Below are positions 23,349 to 31,288 of a stretch of DNA of 56,270 nt, piece by piece. How positions within the stretch are numbered: position 1 is the first letter of the stretch; the number at the start of each line of letters is the position of its first letter. The position numbers were made by a program, and so were the translations under genes. Source of the DNA: Clostridia bacterium (GTDB lineage: Bacteria > Bacillota > Clostridia > Oscillospirales > Acutalibacteraceae); assembly GCA_017397845.1 (NCBI GenBank), contig JAFQHU010000012.1, positions 1 through 56,270 of the forward strand. The letters are read 5' to 3'. The notes beneath the pieces are model-generated. The model searched no databases, had not been told where the DNA came from, and worked only from the letters and a program-made list of their open reading frames with translations.

Positions 23349-24683
23349 ATGTCCATAACATTTCATTCGGTGCGTCTTGATGCCGACAAGTGTCAGGGCT
23401 GCACCAACTGTATAAAGCGTTGCCCCACAGAGGCAATACGGGTAAGAAATAAAAAAGCTTACATAATCTCCGACCGCTGTATCGATTGCGGCGAATGCAT
23501 CAGGGTTTGTCCTCATCACGCCAAATATGCGGTTACGGAGCATTTCAATGAAATTTTAAATTATAAGTACAGAATAGCTCTTGCCGCACCTGCACTTTAC
23601 GGTCAGTTCAATAATTTGGAAAATGTGGATTATGTTCTCACCGGGCTCAAAAAAATGGGCTTTGATCAGGTGACGGAGGTGAGCAAGGGCGCCGAATTTA
23701 TAAGCAGTGCCACACGTATGATGTTTGACACGGGTGAGCTGAAAAAGCCCGCCATTTCCGTGGCTTGTCCCGCTGTGGTAAGGCTTATCCGCACCCGTTT
23801 TCCTAATCTTATTCCTAATCTTCTGCCCCTTTGTGCGCCTATCGACATAGCCGCAAAGACAGCGAGAAAGGAAGCAAAAGAGAAAACCGGTCTTGACGAC
23901 GAGGATATAGGTGTCTTTTTCATTTCTCCCTGTCCCGCCAAAAGAACAGCCATCCGTTCACCTCTTTGCTATGAGGGCTCAGGTATTAACGGTGCTTTCG
24001 GTATAAAGGATATTTATCCCGTTCTTTTGCAAACCATGGAAAAGCTGCAGCCGGAGGAGATAGAGCCTCTCAACGATTCGGGTATTATAGGTGTAGGTTG
24101 GGCAAGCAGCGGCGGTGAGGCGGCGGGTCTTTTAAAGGAAAGATATTTGGCCGCCGACGGAATAGAAAACGTCATCAAGGTGCTTGAGGAGTTGGAGGAC
24201 GAAAAGCTCAATGACCTTGACTTTATCGAGCTTAACTGCTGTACCGGCGGCTGTGTCGGCGGCGTTCTCACTGTGGAAAACCCCTATGTTGCCAAAGCAA
24301 GAATACAAAGACTGCGCAAATTTATGCCCGTATCCTGCAACAGCATAGAGAGTGATTTTGACCTTGACTCATTGGCTTGGACCAAAGAGCTGACACCCTC
24401 GCCCGCCATGAAATTGGCCGACAATGTAATAAAGGCCATGAGGATGATGTCAAAGCTCCGTGAAATCGAAGCCTCTTTGCCGGGTCTTGACTGCGGTATA
24501 TGCGGCGCTCCCTCCTGCAGAGCGTTGGCGGACGATATAGTAAGAGGATACGCAAGTGAAAACGATTGCCTCATAAAAAGATTTAAAAACGAGCATCATT
24601 CAGAGGGTGAGGATTGGCTTCCTTTGCCCTTCAGAGACAAAATTATTACAGAGGATTCGGGTGAAGATAATAATGACCGTTAA
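23349..24683 (+). CDS. hydS: HydS-like sensory [FeFe]-hydrogenase
   Basis: 444 residues. Two N-terminal 4Fe-4S motifs (CQGCTNCIKRCP and CIDCGECIRVCP) precede a hydrogenase H-domain. The four cysteines that hold the H-cluster are all present: Cys140 in VACPAVV, Cys195 in SPCPAK, and Cys298/Cys302 in CTGGC. The proton-relay cysteine that precedes the first ligand in catalytic enzymes is Ala139 here, the substitution known in Thermotoga maritima HydS. A C-terminal CGICGAPSC...C motif (about 381-415) adds a further Fe-S cluster. Low-activity H2 or redox sensing is therefore likelier than H2 production. No PAS domain is seen. Overlaps the next gene by 11 bases. Confidence 0.88.
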   Translation: MSITFHSVRLDADKCQGCTNCIKRCPTEAIRVRNKKAYIISDRCIDCGECIRVCPHHAKYAVTEHFNEILNYKYRIALAAPALYGQFNNLENVDYVLTGLKKMGFDQVTEVSKGAEFISSATRMMFDTGELKKPAISVACPAVVRLIRTRFPNLIPNLLPLCAPIDIAAKTARKEAKEKTGLDDEDIGVFFISPCPAKRTAIRSPLCYEGSGINGAFGIKDIYPVLLQTMEKLQPEEIEPLNDSGIIGVGWASSGGEAAGLLKERYLAADGIENVIKVLEELEDEKLNDLDFIELNCCTGGCVGGVLTVENPYVAKARIQRLRKFMPVSCNSIESDFDLDSLAWTKELTPSPAMKLADNVIKAMRMMSKLREIEASLPGLDCGICGAPSCRALADDIVRGYASENDCLIKRFKNEHHSEGEDWLPLPFRDKIITEDSGEDNNDR

Positions 24684-24999
24684 AGAATTCAGCGAAAAAT
24701 TAAGCTTAAAAATCCTTACGGAGGGCGACCTCAGCCGTCAGATTACGGGGTGCTATTGCGGAGACCTTCTCTCTTGGGTTATGTCCAGAGCGAGGGAGGG
24801 CGATGTGTGGCTGACGGTTATGGGAAATGTAAATTCCGTGGCTGTGGCTGTGCTTTCCGATTGTGCCTGCATCGTGCTTACGGAAAATTCTCCTTTGGAC
24901 GAAGCGGCAAAGGAAAAGGCTCTTCAGCAGGGCATAACCTTCCTTTCCTCGGACAGAAATGCTTATGAGCTTTCTGTGGAAATATCAAAGCTGATATGA
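24673..24999 (+). CDS. second DRTGG-like protein of the HydS cluster
   Basis: 108 residues from the ATG at 24673, inside the end of hydS. The motif GDLLSWVMSRAREGDVWLTV (about 30-49) followed by NVNSVAVAVLSDCACIVL is typical of the DRTGG proteins placed beside HydS and PHP genes. The first DRTGG protein (22303) is a distant paralogue. Its end overlaps the following PHP gene by four bases (ATGA). Predicted ligand or redox sensing partner of HydS; the ligand is unknown. Confidence 0.75.
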   Translation: MTVKEFSEKLSLKILTEGDLSRQITGCYCGDLLSWVMSRAREGDVWLTVMGNVNSVAVAVLSDCACIVLTENSPLDEAAKEKALQQGITFLSSDRNAYELSVEISKLI

Positions 25000-25718
25000 A
25001 GCTATATTACGATTTACATCTTCATTCCTGTCTCTCTCCCTGCGGCGACAATGATATGTCACCATATAACCTTACCAATATGGCGAAGCTTTTGGGTTAC
25101 GACATAATCGCTCTTACCGACCATAACAGTGCCGAAAATTGCCGCAGTGCCGTAAAAATCGGCAAAGAAATCGGTCTTACGGTGGTTCCGGGAATGGAAT
25201 TATGTACGAGTGAGGAAATACATAATGTCTGCCTTTTTCCGACGGTGGAAAAAGCGGAGGAATTCAGCCGTTTCATAAAAACTACCATGCCGCCCGTGAA
25301 AAACAAAGAGGAAATTTTCGGCGAACAGCTGATTATGGACACCGGGGACGGCATAATCGGAAAAGAAGAGATATTGCTCACTCTCGCATCCTCCGTGAGT
25401 ATAGATGAATTACCCGACCTTGTAAAGGAATACGGCGGAGTATGCTATCCCGCACATATAGACCGTGAATCTTACAGCGTTATAAGCGCATTGGGTGATT
25501 TTCCCGGCTCACTCGGTGTGAATGCTTTCGAGCTGACACCGGGAGCTGACGAAAAGTATTGGCGGGAAAAATACCCCGCTCTTGAGGGCAAAATTCTCAT
25601 CCGCTCCTCTGATGCACATTATCTGCAGAATATGAGAGAGGCGGAATTTACGGTGGATTTACCTGAAAACAGTGCTGAGGCACTTATCAGTTTTTTTGAA
25701 AAGGAGATGTTATTTTGA
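24996..25718 (+). CDS. PHP-domain phosphoesterase
   Basis: 240 residues. Motifs DLHLHSCLSPCG (about 6-17), ALTDHN (about 40-45), PGMELCT, YPAHIDR (about 151-157) and RSSDAHYL (about 203-210) show a complete PHP metal site. This is the form regularly found directly behind the HydS-associated DRTGG gene in anaerobes. The substrate is unknown; a nucleotide second messenger would fit the signalling neighbourhood. Both ends overlap neighbours (ATGA and TTGA), so it is tightly co-translated. Confidence 0.85.
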   Translation: MKLYYDLHLHSCLSPCGDNDMSPYNLTNMAKLLGYDIIALTDHNSAENCRSAVKIGKEIGLTVVPGMELCTSEEIHNVCLFPTVEKAEEFSRFIKTTMPPVKNKEEIFGEQLIMDTGDGIIGKEEILLTLASSVSIDELPDLVKEYGGVCYPAHIDRESYSVISALGDFPGSLGVNAFELTPGADEKYWREKYPALEGKILIRSSDAHYLQNMREAEFTVDLPENSAEALISFFEKEMLF

Positions 25719-26158
25719 CACCTAAAGAAAAAGCACGTAATTATTTTTTAGAGGGCTTCAATTGCTCACAGTCCGTATTCTGTGCCTTTGCTGACCGTTT
25801 CGGTATCGACGAGGAAACGGCAAAAAAAATCTCTGCAGGTCTCGGCGGAGGTGTAGGCAGAATGAGAGAGGTATGCGGTGCGGTGTCTGCTTCGGCTATG
25901 GTTTTAGGCAGCGTATGTGCAGCCACCGACGGAGATGACTCAGAGAGCAAAATGAAAAATTATGAGCTCGTCAGAGAGTTTTCCGAACGCTTTTTGGAAA
26001 AGCATACGTCGGTTGTATGCCGTGAAATGCTCAAATTGGGCGTGAAGATGGAAAACACGGCAAAGCCCGACGACAGAACTGATGATTATTACAAGGGCCG
26101 TCCCTGTCTCAGAGTGGTTGAGGATGCGGCGGAAATATTGGAGGAAATGTTGGGATAA
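25715..26158 (+). CDS. C_GCAxxG_C_C family putative redox protein
   Basis: 147 residues from a TTG start at 25715, placed eight bases after AAGGAG (25701-25706) and overlapping the PHP stop as TTGA. The four-cysteine pattern FNCSQSV, VCGAVSA, VVCREM and RPCLRVV, with the glycine-rich SAGLGGGVGRM before the second cysteine, is the C_GCAxxG_C_C family signature. Members are small anaerobe proteins thought to bind a cofactor or cluster through these cysteines. The function is unknown; co-translation with the HydS cluster points to electron transfer or redox sensing. Confidence 0.85.
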   Translation: MTPKEKARNYFLEGFNCSQSVFCAFADRFGIDEETAKKISAGLGGGVGRMREVCGAVSASAMVLGSVCAATDGDDSESKMKNYELVREFSERFLEKHTSVVCREMLKLGVKMENTAKPDDRTDDYYKGRPCLRVVEDAAEILEEMLG

Positions 26159-26234
26159 TTCACAATCAGTGACAAAAATTAATAAAGTATAAGGCTGCAG
26201 ACCGCCGGTTAAATTATCGACATCGAGCCTGAAT

Positions 26235-26285
26235 CTGCCTCTCCTGAAAGGAGAGGTGGCAGCCGATAGGCTGACGGAGAGGTAT
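26235..26285. repeat. dispersed palindromic repeat (CCTCTCC/GGAGAGG type)
   Basis: CCTCTCCT (26238-26245) pairs with AGGAGAGG (26249-26256), followed by GGCAGCCGATAGGCTGACGG and a second GGAGAGG. Sequences of this form are, as I recall, scattered through many gut Clostridia genomes. Non-coding. Confidence 0.6.
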
Positions 26286-26304
26286 ATGCCCCTAATATAA
26301 CGAA

Positions 26305-26328
26305 AACTCCCCATCACGGTGGGGAGTT
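26305..26328. terminator. hairpin closing the HydS cluster
   Basis: AACTCCCC (26305-26312) pairs with GGGGAGTT (26321-26328), followed by AATTTGTTTGTTT. It lies between convergent genes and may serve both. Confidence 0.6.
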
Positions 26329-26352
26329 AATTTGTTTGTTTGCAAGAAGAAT

Positions 26353-26556
26353 TCAAAGCTTGGTTTTTAATGAATATTCTTCAAGTATACTATTAATTTC
26401 TTCTTCGTTTTCATAGAAAACATTGTCACATTTCTCTAAGATTTTTTCTGATTTTTCGTCCTCTTCTTTTTCTTCCAAAATCAGATATGCCTTATGTGCT
26501 TTTCTCAAATTTTCCTTCATCTCCGGCGATAAAATTTTTTTCAACACACAAAACAC
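26353..26556 (-). CDS. hypothetical charged helical protein
   Basis: 67 residues if the GTG at 26556 is used; an internal ATG (MKENLRKAH) is an alternative giving about 55. It is rich in Glu and Lys (EEKEEDEKSEKILEK), probably one long helix, with no recognised domain. No good ribosome site is seen and its 5' end falls in a hairpin (26551-26578, AAACACCC with GGGTGTTT), so it may be a decayed fragment. Confidence 0.35.
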   Translation of the reverse strand: MFCVLKKILSPEMKENLRKAHKAYLILEEKEEDEKSEKILEKCDNVFYENEEEINSILEEYSLKTKL

Positions 26557-26578
26557 CCCATTTTCAGACAGGGTGTTT
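26551..26578. terminator. hairpin downstream of araD
   Basis: AAACACCC (26551-26558) pairs with GGGTGTTT (26571-26578). It lies about 115 bp past the araD stop and could end the GH30-araD transcript. Confidence 0.5.
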
Positions 26579-26693
26579 GTTAATATATAGGTTTGTGATA
26601 ATTATGCGGGACACGGGCACAATAGTACACTGTAAAATCGGAGGTATATCTTTTCCTTTTTTCGAAGACTCACCCTCGATTGCGCATTCCGAA

Positions 26694-27383
26694 TTATTTC
26701 TGTCCGTAATAAGCGTTGGGGCCGTGCTTTCTCATATAATGCTTGTCGAGGAGATATTGCTCTATCGGACGCTTTTCACCGCTTATCATTTCTGCGTGGT
26801 AAGCCATATTTGCCACAGTTTCCATAACTACCGCATTATGCACGGCTTCTTTGGGATTTTTACCCCAGGCAAAGGGTCCGTGCTTATATACAACCACACC
26901 GGGTACAGCCATAGGGTCGATGCCCTCGAAGGCTTCGATGATGACGGTGCCTGTTTCCTTTTCGTAGGCTCTTTCAACCTCTTCGGGAGTGAGCTGACGG
27001 GTGCAGGGGATGGGACCGTAGAAATAGTCGGCGTGGGTAGTGCCGTAGGCAGGGATGCTTCTGCCTGCCTGTGCCCATGAGGTTGCCCAGGCGGAGTGAG
27101 TATGGATAACGCCGCCGATTTTCGGGAAAGCTTTGTAAAGCTCGATATGAGTGGGAGTATCCGAGGAGGGGTTGAGCTTGCCCTCGACCACATTACCCTG
27201 AAGGTCAACAACCACCATATCCTCAGCGGTCATAACGTCATATTCCACACCGCTGGGCTTTATTACGATGAGTCCCTTTTCTCTGTCTATACCGCTGACA
27301 TTACCCCAAGTAAAGGTAACCAGACCGTAGGCCGGTAAACTTAAATTGGCCTCTAAAACCTCTTTTTTAAGCTGTTCTAACAT
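26694..27383 (-). CDS. araD: L-ribulose-5-phosphate 4-epimerase
   Basis: 229 residues, class II aldolase/epimerase family. GNVSGID (about 27-33), IKPSG (about 42-46), SSDTPTH (about 73-79), [12 protein letters not shown] with the zinc histidines (about 93-104), and YKHGPFAWG with the third histidine are all present. It converts L-ribulose-5-phosphate to D-xylulose-5-phosphate, the last step of arabinose entry to the pentose-phosphate pathway. araA and araB are not in the window. It follows the GH30 gene by 47 bp, which links arabinogalactan breakdown with arabinose use. L-fuculose-phosphate aldolase is a less likely alternative. Confidence 0.92.
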   Translation of the reverse strand: MLEQLKKEVLEANLSLPAYGLVTFTWGNVSGIDREKGLIVIKPSGVEYDVMTAEDMVVVDLQGNVVEGKLNPSSDTPTHIELYKAFPKIGGVIHTHSAWATSWAQAGRSIPAYGTTHADYFYGPIPCTRQLTPEEVERAYEKETGTVIIEAFEGIDPMAVPGVVVYKHGPFAWGKNPKEAVHNAVVMETVANMAYHAEMISGEKRPIEQYLLDKHYMRKHGPNAYYGQK

Positions 27384-27430
27384 ATAGAAATCATTCCTTT
27401 TGTTTTTTTATGTATTATATTATTCCCCGC

Positions 27431-28861
27431 TTACTTTGTCAAGATAAAGGTGGTAACGCTGTTACCTTTGAGTGAGGCGGTGAGAATACTTCCGTTTAGA
27501 TTTTGGCAATCAACCTTTGCCCAATGCTCTCCCTCTTTTATGTCACCGGATGTGCGTATTGCCGTGACATCGGAAAAGGGCGGGAGATTTTCAAGTACAA
27601 AAACTGCCTGCGAGTCGGTCGCTTTGGGGTTTACGGCAACGATAATGAGCTTTTCTTCCTTTTCATCGTAGGCACACAGGGAGCGTTTATCCGTGAGGAT
27701 GATTTTCATTCCCGGTCTTATATAGCGTGAAAACTGACCGAAGGCATAATATTTCTGGGTGAGGATATATTCCTCCCTGTCCATCTCTGCCACAGCACAG
27801 CCCCAATAGCCTTTATTAAGGTCAAACATTGAGGCCATATCCTTTCTGCCGAGATAGCCGCTTTGAGAAATATAGCTTGCCACTATCTGCCATATAACCC
27901 AGGCGGAGGGCTGAAGAATATACATATCCTCGATTATTTTTTCTGCGAGCCATATGGCCGGTGCCATTTCACCGGCATTTTCTCCGCTTTCCGAGGACCA
28001 ATCCGTTTCTGTCATCCACAGATCGATTCCTGTTTTACGGCAAAGTGCACCGATTTTCGGTGTGGCTCTTTCATAGGTGTGAGTGCTGACACGGTCGATG
28101 ACACTCAAAGCTTCGGCCGAAAGGGCAGAGAAGGCCTTGGCGGCACGCCTGGCATTGGTTTCGTCACTTGCCGTCAGATCTGTGGAATCAAGACCGTATT
28201 TTCTCATGGCCTTTTTAACGGCAACGAGTAATTCGCTTTGTCTTTTGCCCGGTGAAACGTGACAGCCCTCCTGTTTGGGACTGTTTTTATACCAATAGTT
28301 TGAATAGGGCTCGTTCATGGGAGCAAGGGAGCTTATTTTTATGCCTTTTTCTCTCTGAATATAGTCGGTAACATGGGCAAGATATTCGGCGAAATCCTTC
28401 ACCGAATCTTTACGAAGATTGTTACAGTTGGGATTTCTGTGTCCCGAAGAGCAGCCGCTGACACACATAAAGTAGGGAGGTGAATTTGAAAAGGCCTCCA
28501 CATAGGCATCGTCACCGGAAGCTTTGCAGCAGGCGGAGAGAACATCAAGCTGCCGTTTGTCGGCTTCATAATTCCATTTAAGCTCTCCTGTTTCCTTATC
28601 CTTTTCCAAAAATCCGGGCATCATGGAGTCTGTGCGCTCGATATGGTTATGTGAAGGATCATCACCGCCCCCTATATTGTAACGCATTATGTTGAGTCCC
28701 AAACCCTTCTCTTTGTCAAAGAAAAGGTCGGCGGCATCCCTTATGAGCTTTTCACTGCCGCCCACGCGGTTTGCCCACCAACACAGACTCGTACCCCAAC
28801 CCTTGAAGCTGCCGTCACCGGTGGTTATCTGATTATTTGGCGATACGGTTATTTTAGTCAT
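27431..28861 (-). CDS. GH30 family glycosidase (endo-beta-1,6-galactanase-like)
   Basis: 476 residues from the ATG at 28861, which has AAGGAG six bases upstream. The (beta/alpha)8 barrel has acid/base Glu184 in APMNEPYSN and nucleophile Glu285 in MTETDW, the family-30 pair. FSNSPPYFMC and GWGTSLCWWA are further markers of the beta-1,6-galactanase-like subgroup. A C-terminal beta-sandwich ends at about 476. No signal peptide, so it works on imported oligosaccharides. Its start lies only 20 bp beyond a terminator, so it depends on its own or read-through transcription. The glucosylceramidase label sometimes given to GH30 is unlikely. Confidence 0.88.
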   Translation of the reverse strand: MTKITVSPNNQITTGDGSFKGWGTSLCWWANRVGGSEKLIRDAADLFFDKEKGLGLNIMRYNIGGGDDPSHNHIERTDSMMPGFLEKDKETGELKWNYEADKRQLDVLSACCKASGDDAYVEAFSNSPPYFMCVSGCSSGHRNPNCNNLRKDSVKDFAEYLAHVTDYIQREKGIKISSLAPMNEPYSNYWYKNSPKQEGCHVSPGKRQSELLVAVKKAMRKYGLDSTDLTASDETNARRAAKAFSALSAEALSVIDRVSTHTYERATPKIGALCRKTGIDLWMTETDWSSESGENAGEMAPAIWLAEKIIEDMYILQPSAWVIWQIVASYISQSGYLGRKDMASMFDLNKGYWGCAVAEMDREEYILTQKYYAFGQFSRYIRPGMKIILTDKRSLCAYDEKEEKLIIVAVNPKATDSQAVFVLENLPPFSDVTAIRTSGDIKEGEHWAKVDCQNLNGSILTASLKGNSVTTFILTK

Positions 28862-28880
28862 AGGTTTCTCCTTATACATC

Positions 28881-28902
28881 AAAAAAAGACCGCAAAGCGG
28901 TC
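28881..28902 (-). terminator. terminator after the ACT gene
   Basis: GACCGC (28888-28893), AAA loop, GCGGTC (28897-28902); the A-run 28881-28887 gives seven T residues on the minus strand. It ends the aryl-pyruvate operon just before the GH30 ribosome site. Confidence 0.85.
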
Positions 28903-28908
28903 CTTTTA

Positions 28909-29346
28909 TCAGCACATCATTTCATGGAACTCAGCTTCGGAAAGGATTTCCACACCGTTGTCAGTGAGAACCTTTGCCGCTGCATCATTGTCAGCCACAC
29001 GGAGGATAACATAAGCCTTTTCACTTCTGCGGGTGATGAAAGCATACATATACTCCACATCGATTCCGTTATCTGCCAAAATTTGCATCGGAACAGAAAA
29101 AGCACCGGGTTTGTCATCGAAGCCTACAGCGATAACGTTTGTAACGGAAACGGTGATGCCCTTTTCTTTGAGAGCCGTTGCGGCCTCGTCGGGCTTATTT
29201 ACTATAAGACGGAGAATACCGAAATCGGTGGTATCGGCGATGGAAAGAGCACGGATGTCCACACCTGCGGCGGCGATAGCTTTGGTGATTTCGGCAAGTC
29301 TGCCTCTTTTGTTTTCAACGAAAATGGAAAGCTGTTTGATAATCAT
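28909..29346 (-). CDS. tandem ACT-domain protein associated with phenylacetate-CoA ligase
   Basis: 145 residues forming two ACT domains: IIKQLSIFVENKRGRLAEIT (about 2-21) and, in the second half, VGFDDKPGAFSVPMQILAD (about 74-92). ACT domains bind amino acids and regulate pathways. This free-standing double-ACT form commonly sits beside paaK and ior genes in anaerobes, where it may sense an aromatic or branched amino acid. Last gene of the six-gene operon, 41 bp after paaK, followed by a terminator. Confidence 0.88.
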   Translation of the reverse strand: MIIKQLSIFVENKRGRLAEITKAIAAAGVDIRALSIADTTDFGILRLIVNKPDEAATALKEKGITVSVTNVIAVGFDDKPGAFSVPMQILADNGIDVEYMYAFITRRSEKAYVILRVADNDAAAKVLTDNGVEILSEAEFHEMMC

Positions 29347-29387
29347 AAGTTTTCTCCTTTACTTATTATTATATCTTGATTATATTA

Positions 29388-30686
29388 TTAAAGCTTGCGG
29401 TTGTCAATAACTCTCTTTGCCTTACCCTCGCTTCTGGGGAGTGTGCCGGGAGCCATGAGACGTACCTTGGCGTGGATGTTGAGAGTGGATTGGAGAGCGG
29501 CTTCGATTCTCTTTTCCTCCGCTTCCATACCCTTGACCGTATCGGAGAACATGTCGGGAGTCATTTCCACCTGTACCTCCATAAGGTCAAGATTATTCTT
29601 TCTGTCAACGATGATGAGATAGTTGGGAGCCATATTCAGAGAGAGAAGCACATGCTCGACCTGAGAGGGGAATACGTTTACGCCGCGGATAATGAGCATA
29701 TCGTCGCTTCTGCCGCGGGGTTTACTCATCTTTACTGTGGTTCTGCCGCAGGCGCATTTTTCTCTGGTCAGAGCACAGATGTCACGGGTGCGGTATCTTA
29801 CGAGCGGAAGAGCCTCTTTGCCTATACAGGTAAATACCAACTCGCCGTACTGTCCGTCGGGCAACGGTTCGAGAGTATCGGGATCGATAACCTCAGGATA
29901 GAAATAGTCTTCGCAAACATGCATACCGTTCTGACATTCGCAGTCATAGGAAACACCGGGACCTGCGATTTCTGAAAGGCCGTAAATATCGTATGCTTTG
30001 ATAGCCAAAAGCTCTTCGATCTGCTTTCTCATTTCCTCTGTCCAGGGCTCGGCACCGAAAATACCTGCACGGACGGGGAGGGTTTTGGGGTCGATGCCCA
30101 TGTCACGGATGGTTTCACCGATAAACATGGCATAAGAGGGGGTGCAGCAGATGATATCTGATTTGAAATCCTGGAGCATCTGAATCTGTCTGTTTGTGTT
30201 ACCTGTGGAGGCGGGAAGAGCTGTGGCACCTAATTTTTCCGCACCGTAATGAAGACCTAAGCCGCCGGTGAAAAGACCGTAGCCGTAGGATACGTGAACG
30301 GTGTCGTTGTTTGTACCGCCTGCAGCGGAAAGAGCGCGGGCGGCACCCTCAGCCCAAACGTCGATATCGTGCTGTGTATAGCCTACCACGGTGGGCTTGC
30401 CTGTGGTGCCCGATGAGGCGTGTATGCGGACAAGCTCACCCTTCGGAACTGCGAAAAGTCCGAAAGGATAATTGTCACGAAGGTCCGTTTTTACGGTAAA
30501 GGGAAGCTTCGTGATGTCATCGATGGAGTGAATATCTTCGGGTTTGAGACCGATTTCGTCAAATTTCGCCTTATAAAAAGGTACATTTTCATAGGCGTTT
30601 TTGACCATTTTGATGAGTCTTGCTGACTGAAGTGCGTGGAGATAGTCTCTGGATGCACATTCAATTTCGGGGTTGAAGATTGGCAT
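29388..30686 (-). CDS. paaK: phenylacetate-CoA ligase (PaaK-like), copy 1
   Basis: 432 residues, standard length. The AMP-binding motif is HASSGTTGKPTVVGYT (about 91-106); YGLSEIAGPGVSYDC and YRTRDICAL are family landmarks, and the C-terminal GRSDDMLIIRGVNVFPSQVE carries the hinge. It activates aryl-acetates to CoA thioesters with ATP, giving AMP and PPi. Next to indolepyruvate oxidoreductase it may run in reverse to gain ATP from aryl-CoA during amino acid fermentation. It differs clearly from the second copy at 33084, so the two may prefer different acids. Confidence 0.92.
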   Translation of the reverse strand: MPIFNPEIECASRDYLHALQSARLIKMVKNAYENVPFYKAKFDEIGLKPEDIHSIDDITKLPFTVKTDLRDNYPFGLFAVPKGELVRIHASSGTTGKPTVVGYTQHDIDVWAEGAARALSAAGGTNNDTVHVSYGYGLFTGGLGLHYGAEKLGATALPASTGNTNRQIQMLQDFKSDIICCTPSYAMFIGETIRDMGIDPKTLPVRAGIFGAEPWTEEMRKQIEELLAIKAYDIYGLSEIAGPGVSYDCECQNGMHVCEDYFYPEVIDPDTLEPLPDGQYGELVFTCIGKEALPLVRYRTRDICALTREKCACGRTTVKMSKPRGRSDDMLIIRGVNVFPSQVEHVLLSLNMAPNYLIIVDRKNNLDLMEVQVEMTPDMFSDTVKGMEAEEKRIEAALQSTLNIHAKVRLMAPGTLPRSEGKAKRVIDNRKL

Positions 30687-30711
30687 TTGTTATCATCCTT
30701 TCGGTTGTATT

Positions 30712-31284
30712 TTATGCATTAAATCCCAGCTCAAAGGCTTTAAGATTTGTTTCAACTGTTTTCGGCGGAACGGTGGTTTTAATTATATCGAGCCACATTT
30801 CCTTGTCTGTACCGAGGAAACGTGCGGCGGCACCGAGCAGAACGATGTTTGCGCATTTTGCCGTACCGGCCTCAAGTGCTTTTTCCAAAGCATCAACGCA
30901 TACAAGCTTTACTTCCTTGTCGGAAATTTTGCTGAGGATGCTTTCGGGGTATTCAGATTTACCCATGATTACGGGCATTGGGTCGATTTTCTGAGTGCTG
31001 GAGATGAGAACTCCGTCTTTTTTGAGCCAGGGAAGCCAGCGTGCACTCTCCAATTGTTCAAAGGAGATGATGATGTCTGCCTCTCCCTTTTCGATAACGG
31101 GTGAATATACCTTTTCACCGTAGCGTACATAAGTTACCACACTGCCGCCTCTTTGGCTCATGCCGTGGACCTCGCTTACCTTTACGTCGTAGCCCTGCTG
31201 AAGAAAGCATTTGCCCATAAGCTTCGATGCCAAAAGGGTACCCTGACCGCCGACACCGACAATAAGAATGTTTTTAACTTCCAT
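30712..31284 (-). CDS. iorB: indolepyruvate ferredoxin oxidoreductase, beta subunit
   Basis: 190 residues with the gamma-type POR domain: ILIVGVGGQGTLLASKL (about 6-22), EVHGMSQRGGSVVTYVRYG (about 38-56) and ISFEQLE. It pairs with IorA (4 bp upstream) to decarboxylate aryl-2-oxoacids from Trp, Phe and Tyr, making aryl-CoA and reduced ferredoxin. Cytoplasmic. The start ATG is at 31284. Confidence 0.94.
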   Translation of the reverse strand: MEVKNILIVGVGGQGTLLASKLMGKCFLQQGYDVKVSEVHGMSQRGGSVVTYVRYGEKVYSPVIEKGEADIIISFEQLESARWLPWLKKDGVLISSTQKIDPMPVIMGKSEYPESILSKISDKEVKLVCVDALEKALEAGTAKCANIVLLGAAARFLGTDKEMWLDIIKTTVPPKTVETNLKAFELGFNA

Positions 31285-31288
31285 GGGC

